Positions 17,345 through 25,194 of a DNA stretch of 64,000 bases are shown here, one piece after another. Positions within the stretch are counted from its first letter, which is position 1; each line of letters begins with the position of its first letter. The position numbers were made by a program, and so were the translations under genes. This DNA comes from Pseudomonadota bacterium (GTDB lineage Bacteria; Bdellovibrionota; UBA1018). The notes under the pieces were generated by a model. It saw nothing but the letters and a program-made list of their open reading frames with translations. It ran no database searches and was not told the origin of the DNA. The stretch is from the NCBI GenBank assembly GCA_027485695.1, contig JAIXQO010000003.1, forward strand, positions 496,001-560,000. Direction: 5' to 3'.

Positions 17345-18505
17345 CTATTTGAGGCGCGACGCCATTTCTCGAAAAGATTGTTTGAATTTCTTCCGAATCG
17401 ATTTGTAGGGATCACTCATCGGGCATTTCGTCGTAACGATGAGCTCGATGAATGCCTGGAGTTTCTCAACATCCGTTCGGTGAACGAACTCAGGAGCTGG
17501 CCCGTTCGTAGGGCTTGCATCCGGGCCGCCTTGAAGCGATTGGTTGTGGTAGTTGCCAAGTGGCACGGAGAACGCGATCGTTCGCAGTCCGTAGGCGAGC
17601 GCGGCGGATGCTTCGCAAGATCCGCCGTCCATCACGCGTCTTTGTCCTTGGCCTGGATACTTGGATTCGATCGTATCACACATCCATTTCGTGAGGCCCG
17701 AATCAAATACGTTCATCCGGTCGCCTAAGCGAAGGATCGGGCCTTTGCCCAAGTCCGCACCCGGAAGCGTGCGGCTCGTTTCGAGCGAGACGACGAAACG
17801 CGGACGTTTTCCCTGTTTCAGATAACCTTCTTCGAAATGTCCGATGGCTCCGATAAATCCCACTTCTTCGGCGCGCGATAGGAGGGCGACGAATGGAGGT
17901 CGTTTCTTCTTTTTCCAATTTTGTTTCAGCGCGAGTTCAATGATGGCGTAAGCGCCGATCAGATCATCGCAGCACTTGGAATAGAGGATTCCGTTTTCTT
18001 CCCAGATCGGCGCTCGGAACGAGAGGTAGCCTGCCCAGTTTTGGGCGAGGGTTTTTTTCGGGAAATCCGGACCGACGCGAACGACACCACGGGCTAAGGC
18101 GCGGCCGTGGGGCGCCATTTCCGGTCGAGTGAGTGTGCCTTTGAACTCATGTCCGAGAGCATTGAACAGGGAGATGGTGGCGCCGTCTAAATGTTCCGTT
18201 GGTGAGCCGCCGAGCCATTCTACCGAGAGTTCGTTTTCGGAAATCCATTCGAGTCCTTGAACGCCTGGATGATCGAGGTGGGCGATGAAGATGCGCAGTG
18301 GTTCGGGGTCTCGGGATTTAAGACAGGATAAGTAGTCGGATTTTGATTTCGCGCCGACCAGGATGTTTCCAGTCCTATCCTCGAAAAAAGGCACACCGCC
18401 GTCCGTCAGCACACGTTTTACGTGGCGTTTGACGTTTTCTTCTCGAAATGGGGCAGTAGGGACAGAGAGGAGATCAAAGAGACGGGCGTCGTTGAGCTGA
18501 GGCAT
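17345..18505 (-). CDS. M42-like metallopeptidase
   Basis: The 386-residue cytoplasmic protein looks like a family M42 aminopeptidase (dinuclear metal, co-catalytic zinc or cobalt). The metal ligands expected in order are visible: His and Asp in IAHLDHPG, the Asp pair in KCCDDLIGAY, the general base and bridging Glu in RAEEVGFIGA, and a late His in LGNYHNQ. The usual Asp of the next ligand position appears to be Glu (SLETSR), so activity is likely but not certain. I place the start at ATG 18505; a TTG at 18526 would add seven residues. Neither has a strong ribosome site. It stands alone on the minus strand. Confidence 0.75.
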   Translation of the reverse strand: MPQLNDARLFDLLSVPTAPFREENVKRHVKRVLTDGGVPFFEDRTGNILVGAKSKSDYLSCLKSRDPEPLRIFIAHLDHPGVQGLEWISENELSVEWLGGSPTEHLDGATISLFNALGHEFKGTLTRPEMAPHGRALARGVVRVGPDFPKKTLAQNWAGYLSFRAPIWEENGILYSKCCDDLIGAYAIIELALKQNWKKKKRPPFVALLSRAEEVGFIGAIGHFEEGYLKQGKRPRFVVSLETSRTLPGADLGKGPILRLGDRMNVFDSGLTKWMCDTIESKYPGQGQRRVMDGGSCEASAALAYGLRTIAFSVPLGNYHNQSLQGGPDASPTNGPAPEFVHRTDVEKLQAFIELIVTTKCPMSDPYKSIRKKFKQSFREMASRLK

Positions 18506-18559
18506 CTTGTGAACAGAATAAATCAAACTCAGCGAAAATAGAAACGCAGAGACGTGGTC

Positions 18560-19231
18560 TCAGTTTTTCTTAAACAAGATAAATTTCAGATGTCCACTTC
18601 CAATGGAGTCACCGACGGGTGATTTTTTTCCATTTAGCAGACCTACTGCGGGCTGAGAGTCCAGGGTGAGCGAGAACCCTTCTTTTGCCAAGGATTGAAT
18701 GACTTCATGTTCGGTCAGATCTGAATAGTATTCGCGGGTATATAGGGGTTTGCCATTCAGGATAGAGACGTTTTGGAATCTGGGGTGATCCTTTCTGTGA
18801 CTTTTTCTGTCCATCGCTTCGCTGAGGAGTGCTAGGCGATATTGCATGCGTTTGGTACCGGCTTTTTCGAATACAAACAGAGTGACAAAAACATCGTCTA
18901 TGTAGGTGTTGAATTCTGAGATATCGGAAACCGGCGTAACGACTGGGTTGATCACCTCGTAGCCTTTTTCGGTCATCGTAGACATCAGTTTGTCTTGAGC
19001 GAGCGCTTCAGAGTTGAAACGCGGAAAAACCATGAATCTGGACCAGACGGGGTTGGTCTCAAAGAACTCATCTTCACAAAAAACACTGTAGTGGAGTTGG
19101 CTCACGTAGCTCACAGTTTTAATCGGAACTGCCATGCAGGTACCTTGCGCCGCGTGAGTCGATGGGGTGCACACGCTAAAAAGTAGGATCGAGCAAAGGA
19201 TCGAGTGGGTGAAGGATGAGGCGGATTTCAT
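18560..19231 (-). CDS. Exported protein of unknown function
   Basis: ATG 19231 is chosen because GAAAGG lies nine bases upstream; an in-frame TTG at 19249 overlaps that site. The product is 223 residues with a signal peptide of about 27 residues (ending THAAQ). The mature region has two early cysteines (GTCMAV, VFCEDE) likely to pair. The rest is mixed and without a recognised motif. It precedes the peptidase gene by 54 bases on the same strand, so co-transcription is possible but not shown. Confidence 0.7.
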   Translation of the reverse strand: MKSASSFTHSILCSILLFSVCTPSTHAAQGTCMAVPIKTVSYVSQLHYSVFCEDEFFETNPVWSRFMVFPRFNSEALAQDKLMSTMTEKGYEVINPVVTPVSDISEFNTYIDDVFVTLFVFEKAGTKRMQYRLALLSEAMDRKSHRKDHPRFQNVSILNGKPLYTREYYSDLTEHEVIQSLAKEGFSLTLDSQPAVGLLNGKKSPVGDSIGSGHLKFILFKKN

Positions 19232-19415
19232 TTTATGACGGCCTTTCAAGATTAAATACTTTTCTACGTGCGGACTTCGCTCATAGTCTCCGGTCGCCTC
19301 GTATCATGATTATTTTTAAGAGCATTCATAATCTTGATGTCACCTGATCGATTCAACGGTTTAAACGGGATTCTCATTGATTCCTGACCTAACTACGCTA
19401 TTTCATAGGCACACC

Positions 19416-21050
19416 ATGCAGATGAAGATCACCGCCTCGCAGTTGTCTAACTTACTGGAAGAAATCAAAACCCTCATGGAACTAAACGGAGAGAATCCGT
19501 TCAAGTCGCGCGCGTTCGGAAACGCCGCGGATAAGATTCGTGAGTTGGGCGATTCCGAGGACTGGGAAACGAGGACCAGGACCGGAAAACTCACCGAACT
19601 GCCCGGCATCGGCAAGGGGATCGCAGAGGTCATTACGGACTTTGTACAAAACGGTCAATCCAAGGTTCAAGCCGAGCTCGAGCGAGCGCTCCCCGAAGGA
19701 CTCTTGGAGCTTTCGCGGGTCCCGGGCCTAGGCCCCAAAAAAGCTCGCTCGGTCATCGAGACCTTAGGAATTAAGACTCTGGGCGAACTCGAATATGCGT
19801 GCGCGGAGAACAGGCTAGCGACGATGAAAGGTTTCGGTGAAAAAAGCCAAGCCAAAATCCTAGAAGGCGTCCGGTTCCTGCGCGCGGGAGAGGGGCTCCA
19901 GCCGCTTCCAGTCGCTGAAGCCGATGGTTTACTCCTGGAAACGGCACTGAAGAAGCTCGCCGGTTCTAAAAAACGTGTGGAACTTGCGGGCGCTCTCCGA
20001 ATGAGGAGAGAAGTGATCGACTCGATCGACTTCGTCATCGAAAAGGGCGCGGTGGAGGCCGCCGATTGGAAATCGAAACTCGATGAACTGAGTTCTCAAC
20101 GTCAAACTCAGGTTCCGGTGAGATTGCATGAGGTGGCGGCTAAGAATTTCGAATCTGAATGGCTCAAACAGTCCTCCTCGCCCGAACACTGGACGGAACT
20201 GGGCGCAACGACGGGCGCATCGGAGCAAGCGATCTACGAATCAGCGGGTTACGCATGGGTACCGGCGGAGTCTCGTGAGTGGGCTTCGGATCTGGCGCTC
20301 TTTAAAAAGTCGAAACCGATCGAACTTGTTCAAACTTCGGATATCCACGGCGCATTCCATTTTCATACGGTAGCGAGCGACGGGGCGCTCACCCTAGAAG
20401 AGGTGATCCAAGAGGCGATTTCGCGGAACTGGAAATTCATCGGCGTGAGTGATCACTCGCAGTCGGCTTTTTACGCGCAAGGGCTCAAGTCGGACGCATT
20501 GAAAAAACAACGGGACGAGCTTGAGAAACTCCGCAAAAAATATCCACAGATCCGTATTTTCTGGGGAATCGAGAGCGATATTTTAGGAGATGGCGGCCTC
20601 GACTACGACGAGAGCACGCTCGGTGATTTTGATTTCGTGATCGCTTCCATTCACTCTCGTTTTCAGATGGATCGAGAGGCAATGACCGAACGTCTCATTC
20701 GAGCCGTCGAGAACCCTGCCACCACGATGCTCGGTCATTTGACGGGCCGGATTCTGCTTGGTCGCAAAGGGTACGACATTGATTTCGACCGTGTTTTTGA
20801 AGCCTGCGCGAAGCACGGCGTCTCTATTGAGCTCAACTCCCATCCGTCGCGATTGGATGTGGACTGGCGGCACGGTGAGAAGCTCCGCAAACTCGGCATT
20901 CCGATTTCGCTCAATCCCGATGCGCATGAGCGAGATGGGTTCAACGATATCCGCTACGGGGTGGATATGGCTCGCAAGGCTTGCTTGCCGAAATCCCAGA
21001 TCATCAATTCGTGGAACGTAGAAGAGATTGAAAAATGGCTAAAAAAATAG
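19416..21050 (+). CDS. polX: PolX-like protein: decayed polymerase domain with intact PHP domain
   Basis: Bacterial PolX repairs gapped DNA with a Pol-beta domain and a C-terminal PHP nuclease. The 544-residue product has the right architecture: two helix-hairpin-helix motifs (LPGIGKGIA at 62-70, VPGLGPKKA at 102-110), a polymerase region and a PHP domain from about residue 312. PHP metal ligands are intact (HFH at 315-317, SDHSQS, GIESDI, SIHSRF, NPDAHERDGF). In the polymerase site the GS motif reads GALR and the first Asp of the DxD pair is Ser203 (DSID); the position of the third Asp reads Pro (QVPVRL). I infer loss of nucleotidyl transfer with a retained nuclease. ATG 19416 fits the family N-terminus better than an upstream TTG. 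Confidence 0.85.
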   Translation: MQMKITASQLSNLLEEIKTLMELNGENPFKSRAFGNAADKIRELGDSEDWETRTRTGKLTELPGIGKGIAEVITDFVQNGQSKVQAELERALPEGLLELSRVPGLGPKKARSVIETLGIKTLGELEYACAENRLATMKGFGEKSQAKILEGVRFLRAGEGLQPLPVAEADGLLLETALKKLAGSKKRVELAGALRMRREVIDSIDFVIEKGAVEAADWKSKLDELSSQRQTQVPVRLHEVAAKNFESEWLKQSSSPEHWTELGATTGASEQAIYESAGYAWVPAESREWASDLALFKKSKPIELVQTSDIHGAFHFHTVASDGALTLEEVIQEAISRNWKFIGVSDHSQSAFYAQGLKSDALKKQRDELEKLRKKYPQIRIFWGIESDILGDGGLDYDESTLGDFDFVIASIHSRFQMDREAMTERLIRAVENPATTMLGHLTGRILLGRKGYDIDFDRVFEACAKHGVSIELNSHPSRLDVDWRHGEKLRKLGIPISLNPDAHERDGFNDIRYGVDMARKACLPKSQIINSWNVEEIEKWLKK

Positions 21051-21691
21051 CTAAAAAAATAGAAGATCCACGTCCCCGTATGAAAGAGGTGATCCGCCTC
21101 TTGACGCGTGAGTACCCGGAAGCGCATTGCTACCTGAATTTTGAGACACCTTATCAGCTACTGATTGCGACCATGCTCTCTGCGCAGTGCACAGATGATC
21201 GCGTGAACAAAACGACGCCCGAGCTGTTTCGCCGGTATCCCGACGCGAAATCCATGTCAAAAGCGAAACTAGCCGAAATCGAGAAACTCGTTCAGCCGAC
21301 CGGATTTTTTCGCATGAAAGCAAAAGCGATCCTCGAAACCTCCCAGCGACTCGTCGAAGAATACGACGGAGTATTGCCAGCGAGCTTAGAGAAACTGACC
21401 GCGCTCCGGGGCGTAGGTCGAAAAACGGCGAACGTCGTGCTCGGGAACGCGTTTGATATCCCGGGAATGGTCGTCGATACGCACGTGGGGCGGCTGATGA
21501 GGCGGATGGGGTTTACGAAAAATACAGACGCCGTTAAGGTTGAGCACGACCTGATGGAAATCGTTCCCGAAAAAGACTGGGTCGTTTTCTCGCATCTGCT
21601 CATTGCGCACGGTCGAGCAGTCTGCACTGCACGTCGTGCGAAGTGCGAGGAGTGTTTTTTGACCGCCTATTGCGAAAAACGCGTAGTGTAA
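21035..21691 (+). CDS. nth: Endonuclease III
   Basis: This bifunctional glycosylase/AP-lyase removes oxidised pyrimidines in base excision repair. The 218-residue protein has the helix-hairpin-helix with catalytic Lys130 (LRGVGRKTANVV), catalytic Asp148 (VVDTHVGRL) and the [4Fe-4S] cluster ligands C197-x6-C204-x2-C207-x5-C213 at the C-terminus. It overlaps the PolX-like gene by 16 bases, so the two repair genes are probably translated from one message and may act in the same repair pathway. The N-terminus is Lys-rich (MAKKIAKKIED). Confidence 0.97.
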   Translation: MAKKIAKKIEDPRPRMKEVIRLLTREYPEAHCYLNFETPYQLLIATMLSAQCTDDRVNKTTPELFRRYPDAKSMSKAKLAEIEKLVQPTGFFRMKAKAILETSQRLVEEYDGVLPASLEKLTALRGVGRKTANVVLGNAFDIPGMVVDTHVGRLMRRMGFTKNTDAVKVEHDLMEIVPEKDWVVFSHLLIAHGRAVCTARRAKCEECFLTAYCEKRVV

Positions 21692-21697
21692 GCAACC

Positions 21698-22243
21698 ATG
21701 AGGATTCAATTCACGGAAATCGATTTTACACTTCGGGATAACTGCGAGCTCATCGCCGGTTGGGAAAATGATCCCTCGATTCGTGTGCTGGTCGTTCCTC
21801 AGCTGCCGAACGGAAACACTCGGCCACCGGTCACGGTCGAGTCGGTACAAGAGCGCGCAACTCGAAATACGCCTGATCGAATACGAGTAGATCTATTCAT
21901 CGTCGATGCTGTGACTCATGAGAAAATCGGGCTCTGTGATCTGTCGGTCAATCATCCTCAAGTGATCACTCGTGGCAATAAAGTCGCATGGCTCGGGCTA
22001 TTGATCGGAAATCCCAGTTACCGCGGCAAGGGCGTTGGTAAACTCGCGGTCGCGGAATTGGAGAGGCGATCGCGTGAACTGGGTTGCGACTTTGTAGAAG
22101 CGGGCGCGTTCGAATACAATCTGCCATCTCAGCGTCTGTTTTTGAGCCTGGGATACGAACCTATTGGGGACAAAGGAAAGATCTTCTTTCACGAAGGTCG
22201 ATACTGGTCCGACCTTCGGTTCGGTAAGCGTCTGTTGGAGTGA
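21698..22243 (+). CDS. GNAT-family N-acetyltransferase
   Basis: The 181-residue protein has the GNAT acetyl-CoA site NPSYRGKGVGKLAV (motif A, RGKGVG) followed by AELERRSRELGCD and the late YNLPSQRLFLSLGY, which is the usual motif B. The acceptor substrate cannot be told from sequence. It starts six bases after nth and is probably co-transcribed, although a link to repair is not implied by the family. The nearest relatives in style are RimJ/RimL-like enzymes that acylate amino groups of proteins or small molecules. Confidence 0.88.
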   Translation: MRIQFTEIDFTLRDNCELIAGWENDPSIRVLVVPQLPNGNTRPPVTVESVQERATRNTPDRIRVDLFIVDAVTHEKIGLCDLSVNHPQVITRGNKVAWLGLLIGNPSYRGKGVGKLAVAELERRSRELGCDFVEAGAFEYNLPSQRLFLSLGYEPIGDKGKIFFHEGRYWSDLRFGKRLLE

Positions 22244-22296
22244 AGGAATGAAATGAATCGGACGGTGCTCATACGAGCAGCTATCCAAAGTACCAT

Positions 22297-23880
22297 TTAC
22301 TTCAACTGGATAAAGTCTTCGTAAGATCCATCGAATCGATCCACGCCTTTTGGGGATAACTTGATCACCGAACTTGCGATCGTCTGGATGAACTCCTGGT
22401 CATGCGAGGCGAAGAGCACCGTGCCGCTGAATTTGGTCAGCGCAGTGTTGACCGCCTCGATCGATTCCAAATCCAAGTGGTTAGTCGGTCCGTCCAGGAT
22501 CACGACGTTCGATTCGCTGAGCATCATGCGAGCCAGCATGCAGCGGACGCGCTCGCCACCGGAGAGCACCTTGGTTTTCTTGAGTGCTTCTTCGCCCGAG
22601 AAGAGCATACGTCCCAAATAGCCGCGAACGAAGTTCTCGTTCTGGTCCGGCGAGTACTGCCTGAGCCAGTCGATGAGCGTGAGATCCATGTCATCAAAAA
22701 ACTTGGCGTTGTCCTTCGGGAAATACGAGCGAGAAGTCGTCACGCCCCAGTGGAACGTACCGCTGTCGGCTTCCATGTCGCCGGCGATGATGTCAAATAG
22801 AGTAGAGACAGCGAGTTCCGTGTCACCGACAAACGCAACCTTGTCGCCTTTGCGCAGCGTGAATGAAACATTCTGCAGAATTTTGGTTCCGTCGAGCGTT
22901 TTGGAAAGGTTCTCAACGCGGAGGAGTTGTTCGCCGGCTTCGCGAGCGGCTTTGAAATTCACGAATGGGTATTTGCGAGAGGATGGCTTGATCTCATCGA
23001 TCGAAAGTTTTTCGAGCTGTTTCTTACGAGAGGTTGCCTGGCGGGATTTCGAGGCGTTGGCGCTGAATCGGGCGATGAACGCTTTGAGTTCTTCGGCCTT
23101 GTCTTGGGCTTTTTTGTTCTTGTCCTGCATTTGCTGGAGCGCGAGCTGCGAGGATTTGTACCAGAATTCGTAGTTGCCGCTGAACAGTTGAATCTTGCCG
23201 AAATCGATGTCTGCGATGTGCGTGCAGACCTGGTTCAGGAAGTGACGATCGTGGGAAACCACGATCACGGTCTTCATGTAGTCGGCGAGGAAATTTTCCA
23301 GCCAACGGATTGCAGGTACGTCCAAATGGTTGGTCGGTTCGTCGAGGAGCAGGATGTCTGGATTGCCGAACAGTGCTTGAGCTAGGAGCACCTTGATTTT
23401 TTCGTTGTCGCGAAGCTCCCGCATTTTCTTGGAATGCAGATCCGTCGTGATGCCGAGGCCCTCGAGCATGGAGCCTGCGTTGCTTTCGGCTTCCCATCCG
23501 TCGAGTTCAGCGAATCGTCCCTCGAGTTCGGCGGCGCGCACGCCGTCTTCTTCGGAGAAATCGGGTTTGGCGTAGATCGCCTCTTTTTCACGGATGACTT
23601 GAATGAGTTCCGATTGTCCTTGGATGACGGTCTGGAGGACCTCGACATCATCGAAACTGAAATGATCTTGGCGAAGGAACGAGATGCGCTCGCCCGGGGT
23701 GATCACGACGTTACCCGTATAGGAATGGTTCTCGCCTGAGAGGATTTTCAGGAAGGTGGATTTTCCGGCTCCGTTCGCGCCGATCAGACCGTAGCAATTT
23801 CCGGGAACGAACTTGATGTTCACTTCGGAGAAGAGTTTGTGGCTTCCGTAATTGAGGGAGACATCGCTAGTTGAAATCAT
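22297..23880 (-). CDS. ABC-F ATPase of YbiT type with one degenerate ATP site
   Basis: ABC-F proteins bind the ribosomal E site and act in translation. The 527-residue protein matches the E. coli YbiT subgroup in layout, including the linker RFSANASKSRQATSRKKQ. NBD1 has Walker A GANGAGKST (34-42) and Walker B LLDEPTNHLD (Glu181), but its signature reads ELRDNEK instead of LSGGQ. NBD2 has the signature LSGGE (439-443), but Walker A is GDTELAVST (352-360), lacking the Lys, and Walker B is LDGPTNHLD, lacking the Glu. Thus only the composite site built from NBD1 Walker motifs and NBD2 signature appears able to hydrolyse ATP. Start at ATG 23880 fits the family; in-frame upstream codons do not. Confidence 0.92.
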   Translation of the reverse strand: MISTSDVSLNYGSHKLFSEVNIKFVPGNCYGLIGANGAGKSTFLKILSGENHSYTGNVVITPGERISFLRQDHFSFDDVEVLQTVIQGQSELIQVIREKEAIYAKPDFSEEDGVRAAELEGRFAELDGWEAESNAGSMLEGLGITTDLHSKKMRELRDNEKIKVLLAQALFGNPDILLLDEPTNHLDVPAIRWLENFLADYMKTVIVVSHDRHFLNQVCTHIADIDFGKIQLFSGNYEFWYKSSQLALQQMQDKNKKAQDKAEELKAFIARFSANASKSRQATSRKKQLEKLSIDEIKPSSRKYPFVNFKAAREAGEQLLRVENLSKTLDGTKILQNVSFTLRKGDKVAFVGDTELAVSTLFDIIAGDMEADSGTFHWGVTTSRSYFPKDNAKFFDDMDLTLIDWLRQYSPDQNENFVRGYLGRMLFSGEEALKKTKVLSGGERVRCMLARMMLSESNVVILDGPTNHLDLESIEAVNTALTKFSGTVLFASHDQEFIQTIASSVIKLSPKGVDRFDGSYEDFIQLK

Positions 23881-23970
23881 AGGCGTAATTCTTCTGTAAA
23901 ATCGATTTTTAAGGGGATGAGCCCTTAGGTTTATCACAGGAGAAGCGGAGGGAGTACCGGGAACTTGGGC

Positions 23971-24603
23971 CTAAACCTGCGGACGGGACAGTTTTGTCAG
24001 AGTTCGGGCAAGGGCCTCCCGAATCGCCGCTAATTCCCCGGGTCGGGTGGCTAAAACGCTCTTAATCGACGCTCCCAGGATCAAGTCGTGGAGCGTGCGT
24101 GCGAGGGGCTGAATTTCCGAAAAAGGTAGGTTCCGAATCTCCTCGAGTAACAGTCTTTCTACTCGCGTTTCCGCCGCTCCGGTCCAGGCGTAAAAGAGCG
24201 CCCGATAGTCCGCATCCAGCGACGATTGAGAAATCAAGAGGAGGAAAAGCGGCGAAAAGAACGGATCCGAACGGTGAAGGAATAGAGCCGAGTCATAGAT
24301 CTCGAGGAGCCTCTCTTCGAGAGTCGATTGGCGTTCCACTCGTTTCTGGGTCTGCGTTTGCGCGCGGACCAGGTTGCGCTGGATGACTTGAAGCGCGAGT
24401 ACTCGTAGATCGGGAAAATAGTACCGTAGGTGGGACTTGGAGAGTTTCGTGAGGTTCTCGAGCGCAGTTAACGTGAAACCAAGTGGACCTTTTTCGGCCA
24501 GTAATTTCGTCGCGCATTCCAAAATCAGGTCGCGCGAATCCAACTGGGCGGATTTCTTAGGAGAGGCTTTCGCGCGTATTTTTTTTACCTTCATGTGGAC
24601 CAT
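23971..24603 (-). CDS. TetR-family transcriptional regulator
   Basis: The 210-residue protein has a TetR-type N-terminal DNA-binding domain (about residues 20-68): DLILECATKLLAEKG, then TLTALENLTKLSKSHLRYYF, with the recognition helix ending in the typical YYF. The C-terminal two thirds are helical and variable, as expected for ligand binding and dimerisation. A basic tail (MVHMKVKKIRAKASPKK) precedes it; ATG 24603 or 24594 are both possible starts. The gene is divergent from the exported protein gene at 24691, with a perfect inverted repeat at 24613-24643 between them, so it probably represses itself and its neighbour. The ligand is unknown. Confidence 0.88.
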   Translation of the reverse strand: MVHMKVKKIRAKASPKKSAQLDSRDLILECATKLLAEKGPLGFTLTALENLTKLSKSHLRYYFPDLRVLALQVIQRNLVRAQTQTQKRVERQSTLEERLLEIYDSALFLHRSDPFFSPLFLLLISQSSLDADYRALFYAWTGAAETRVERLLLEEIRNLPFSEIQPLARTLHDLILGASIKSVLATRPGELAAIREALARTLTKLSRPQV

Positions 24604-24612
24604 TTTATTCGA

Positions 24613-24643
24613 AAAAATATTTGTACAAAATACAAATATTTTT
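24613..24643. promoter_or_regulatory. Perfect inverted repeat, likely TetR operator
   Basis: Arms AAAAATATTTGTA (24613-24625) and TACAAATATTTTT (24631-24643) are perfect complements around the spacer CAAAA. The repeat starts about ten bases upstream of the TetR start and lies 47 bases before the divergent gene at 24691, the usual place for an autoregulated TetR operator. The AT-rich arms probably overlap both promoters. Binding is inferred, not shown. Confidence 0.7.
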
Positions 24644-24690
24644 GTTATAGCGCGCCGCATCTGGAATCCCCCAGTCAAGAAAGAGGTTTT

Positions 24691-25128
24691 ATGCGTTCTT
24701 TTAGTTTTGTCGGAATGTTGTTTGCCACGTTGGGAATGGTGTCCGCTGCTCAGGCTGAGATGATCACGGTCAAAACGATCGAGCTCTGCCAACAAGAAGA
24801 GGGCGATCAGTGGGTGGAGATCGGTATCGTCAAAAATACCGATCAGAGCCTAGAAGCGATCGTCATCGAGCACGATGCCGATGATGTGGAAAAAGTGGAT
24901 CTCCTCGCGAAAAGAAACGTTAGCAGCCGTCAATCTCGTTTCGATGTCATTTATTCAGATCGTCGCAATGACCTGATGCTTCGGGTCGTGCCTTCGCGCA
25001 ACCCTCGCGCGACGCTCATGCTCGACCATTCGCCCGAAGTGAGCCGCCCAGGCGTCTTCAGAAACCGTCAGTGGGATAACCTTCACTGCTACGGGCCGAA
25101 CGAGATCACGTATCCGAAAAGCCGCTAA
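24691..25128 (+). CDS. Small exported protein of unknown function
   Basis: ATG 24691 is fixed by AAGAGG four bases upstream and by a signal peptide at residue 1 (MRSFSFVGMLFATLGMVSAA, cleavage near QAE). The product has 145 residues. The mature part is rich in short beta-like strands and charged residues, with two cysteines (ELCQQE and LHCYGP) likely to form a disulphide. No family is recognised. It is divergent from the TetR gene across a likely operator and is followed by a strong terminator, so it is probably the single target of that regulator. Confidence 0.75.
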   Translation: MRSFSFVGMLFATLGMVSAAQAEMITVKTIELCQQEEGDQWVEIGIVKNTDQSLEAIVIEHDADDVEKVDLLAKRNVSSRQSRFDVIYSDRRNDLMLRVVPSRNPRATLMLDHSPEVSRPGVFRNRQWDNLHCYGPNEITYPKSR

Positions 25129-25135
25129 TTTCCTG

Positions 25136-25177
25136 ACGCTCGCGCAAGTGGATTGTGAATTTTGCGCGAGCGTTTTT
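25136..25177 (+). terminator. Strong intrinsic terminator
   Basis: ACGCTCGCGCAA (25136-25147) and TTGCGCGAGCGT (25162-25173) form a perfect 12-bp stem with a 14-base loop, followed by a T run to 25177. It ends the unit at 24691. Its right arm also overlaps the presumed promoter of the next gene. Confidence 0.93.
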
Positions 25178-25181
25178 CCGT

Positions 25182-25187
25182 TATAAT
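25182..25187 (+). promoter_or_regulatory. Candidate -10 element TATAAT
   Basis: A consensus TATAAT lies 7 bases before ATG 25195, directly after the terminator. If used, transcription would start at or next to the start codon and the message would be nearly leaderless. No good -35 hexamer is seen at 17 bases, so this may be an extended or weak promoter. Confidence 0.4.
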
Positions 25188-25194
25188 GAGGGAG

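Noticed and set aside
22297-23880. Frameshift or sequencing error as a cause of the lost Walker motifs
   Set aside because: The frame is continuous and homologous on both sides of each changed motif, and the changes are substitutions, not shifts.
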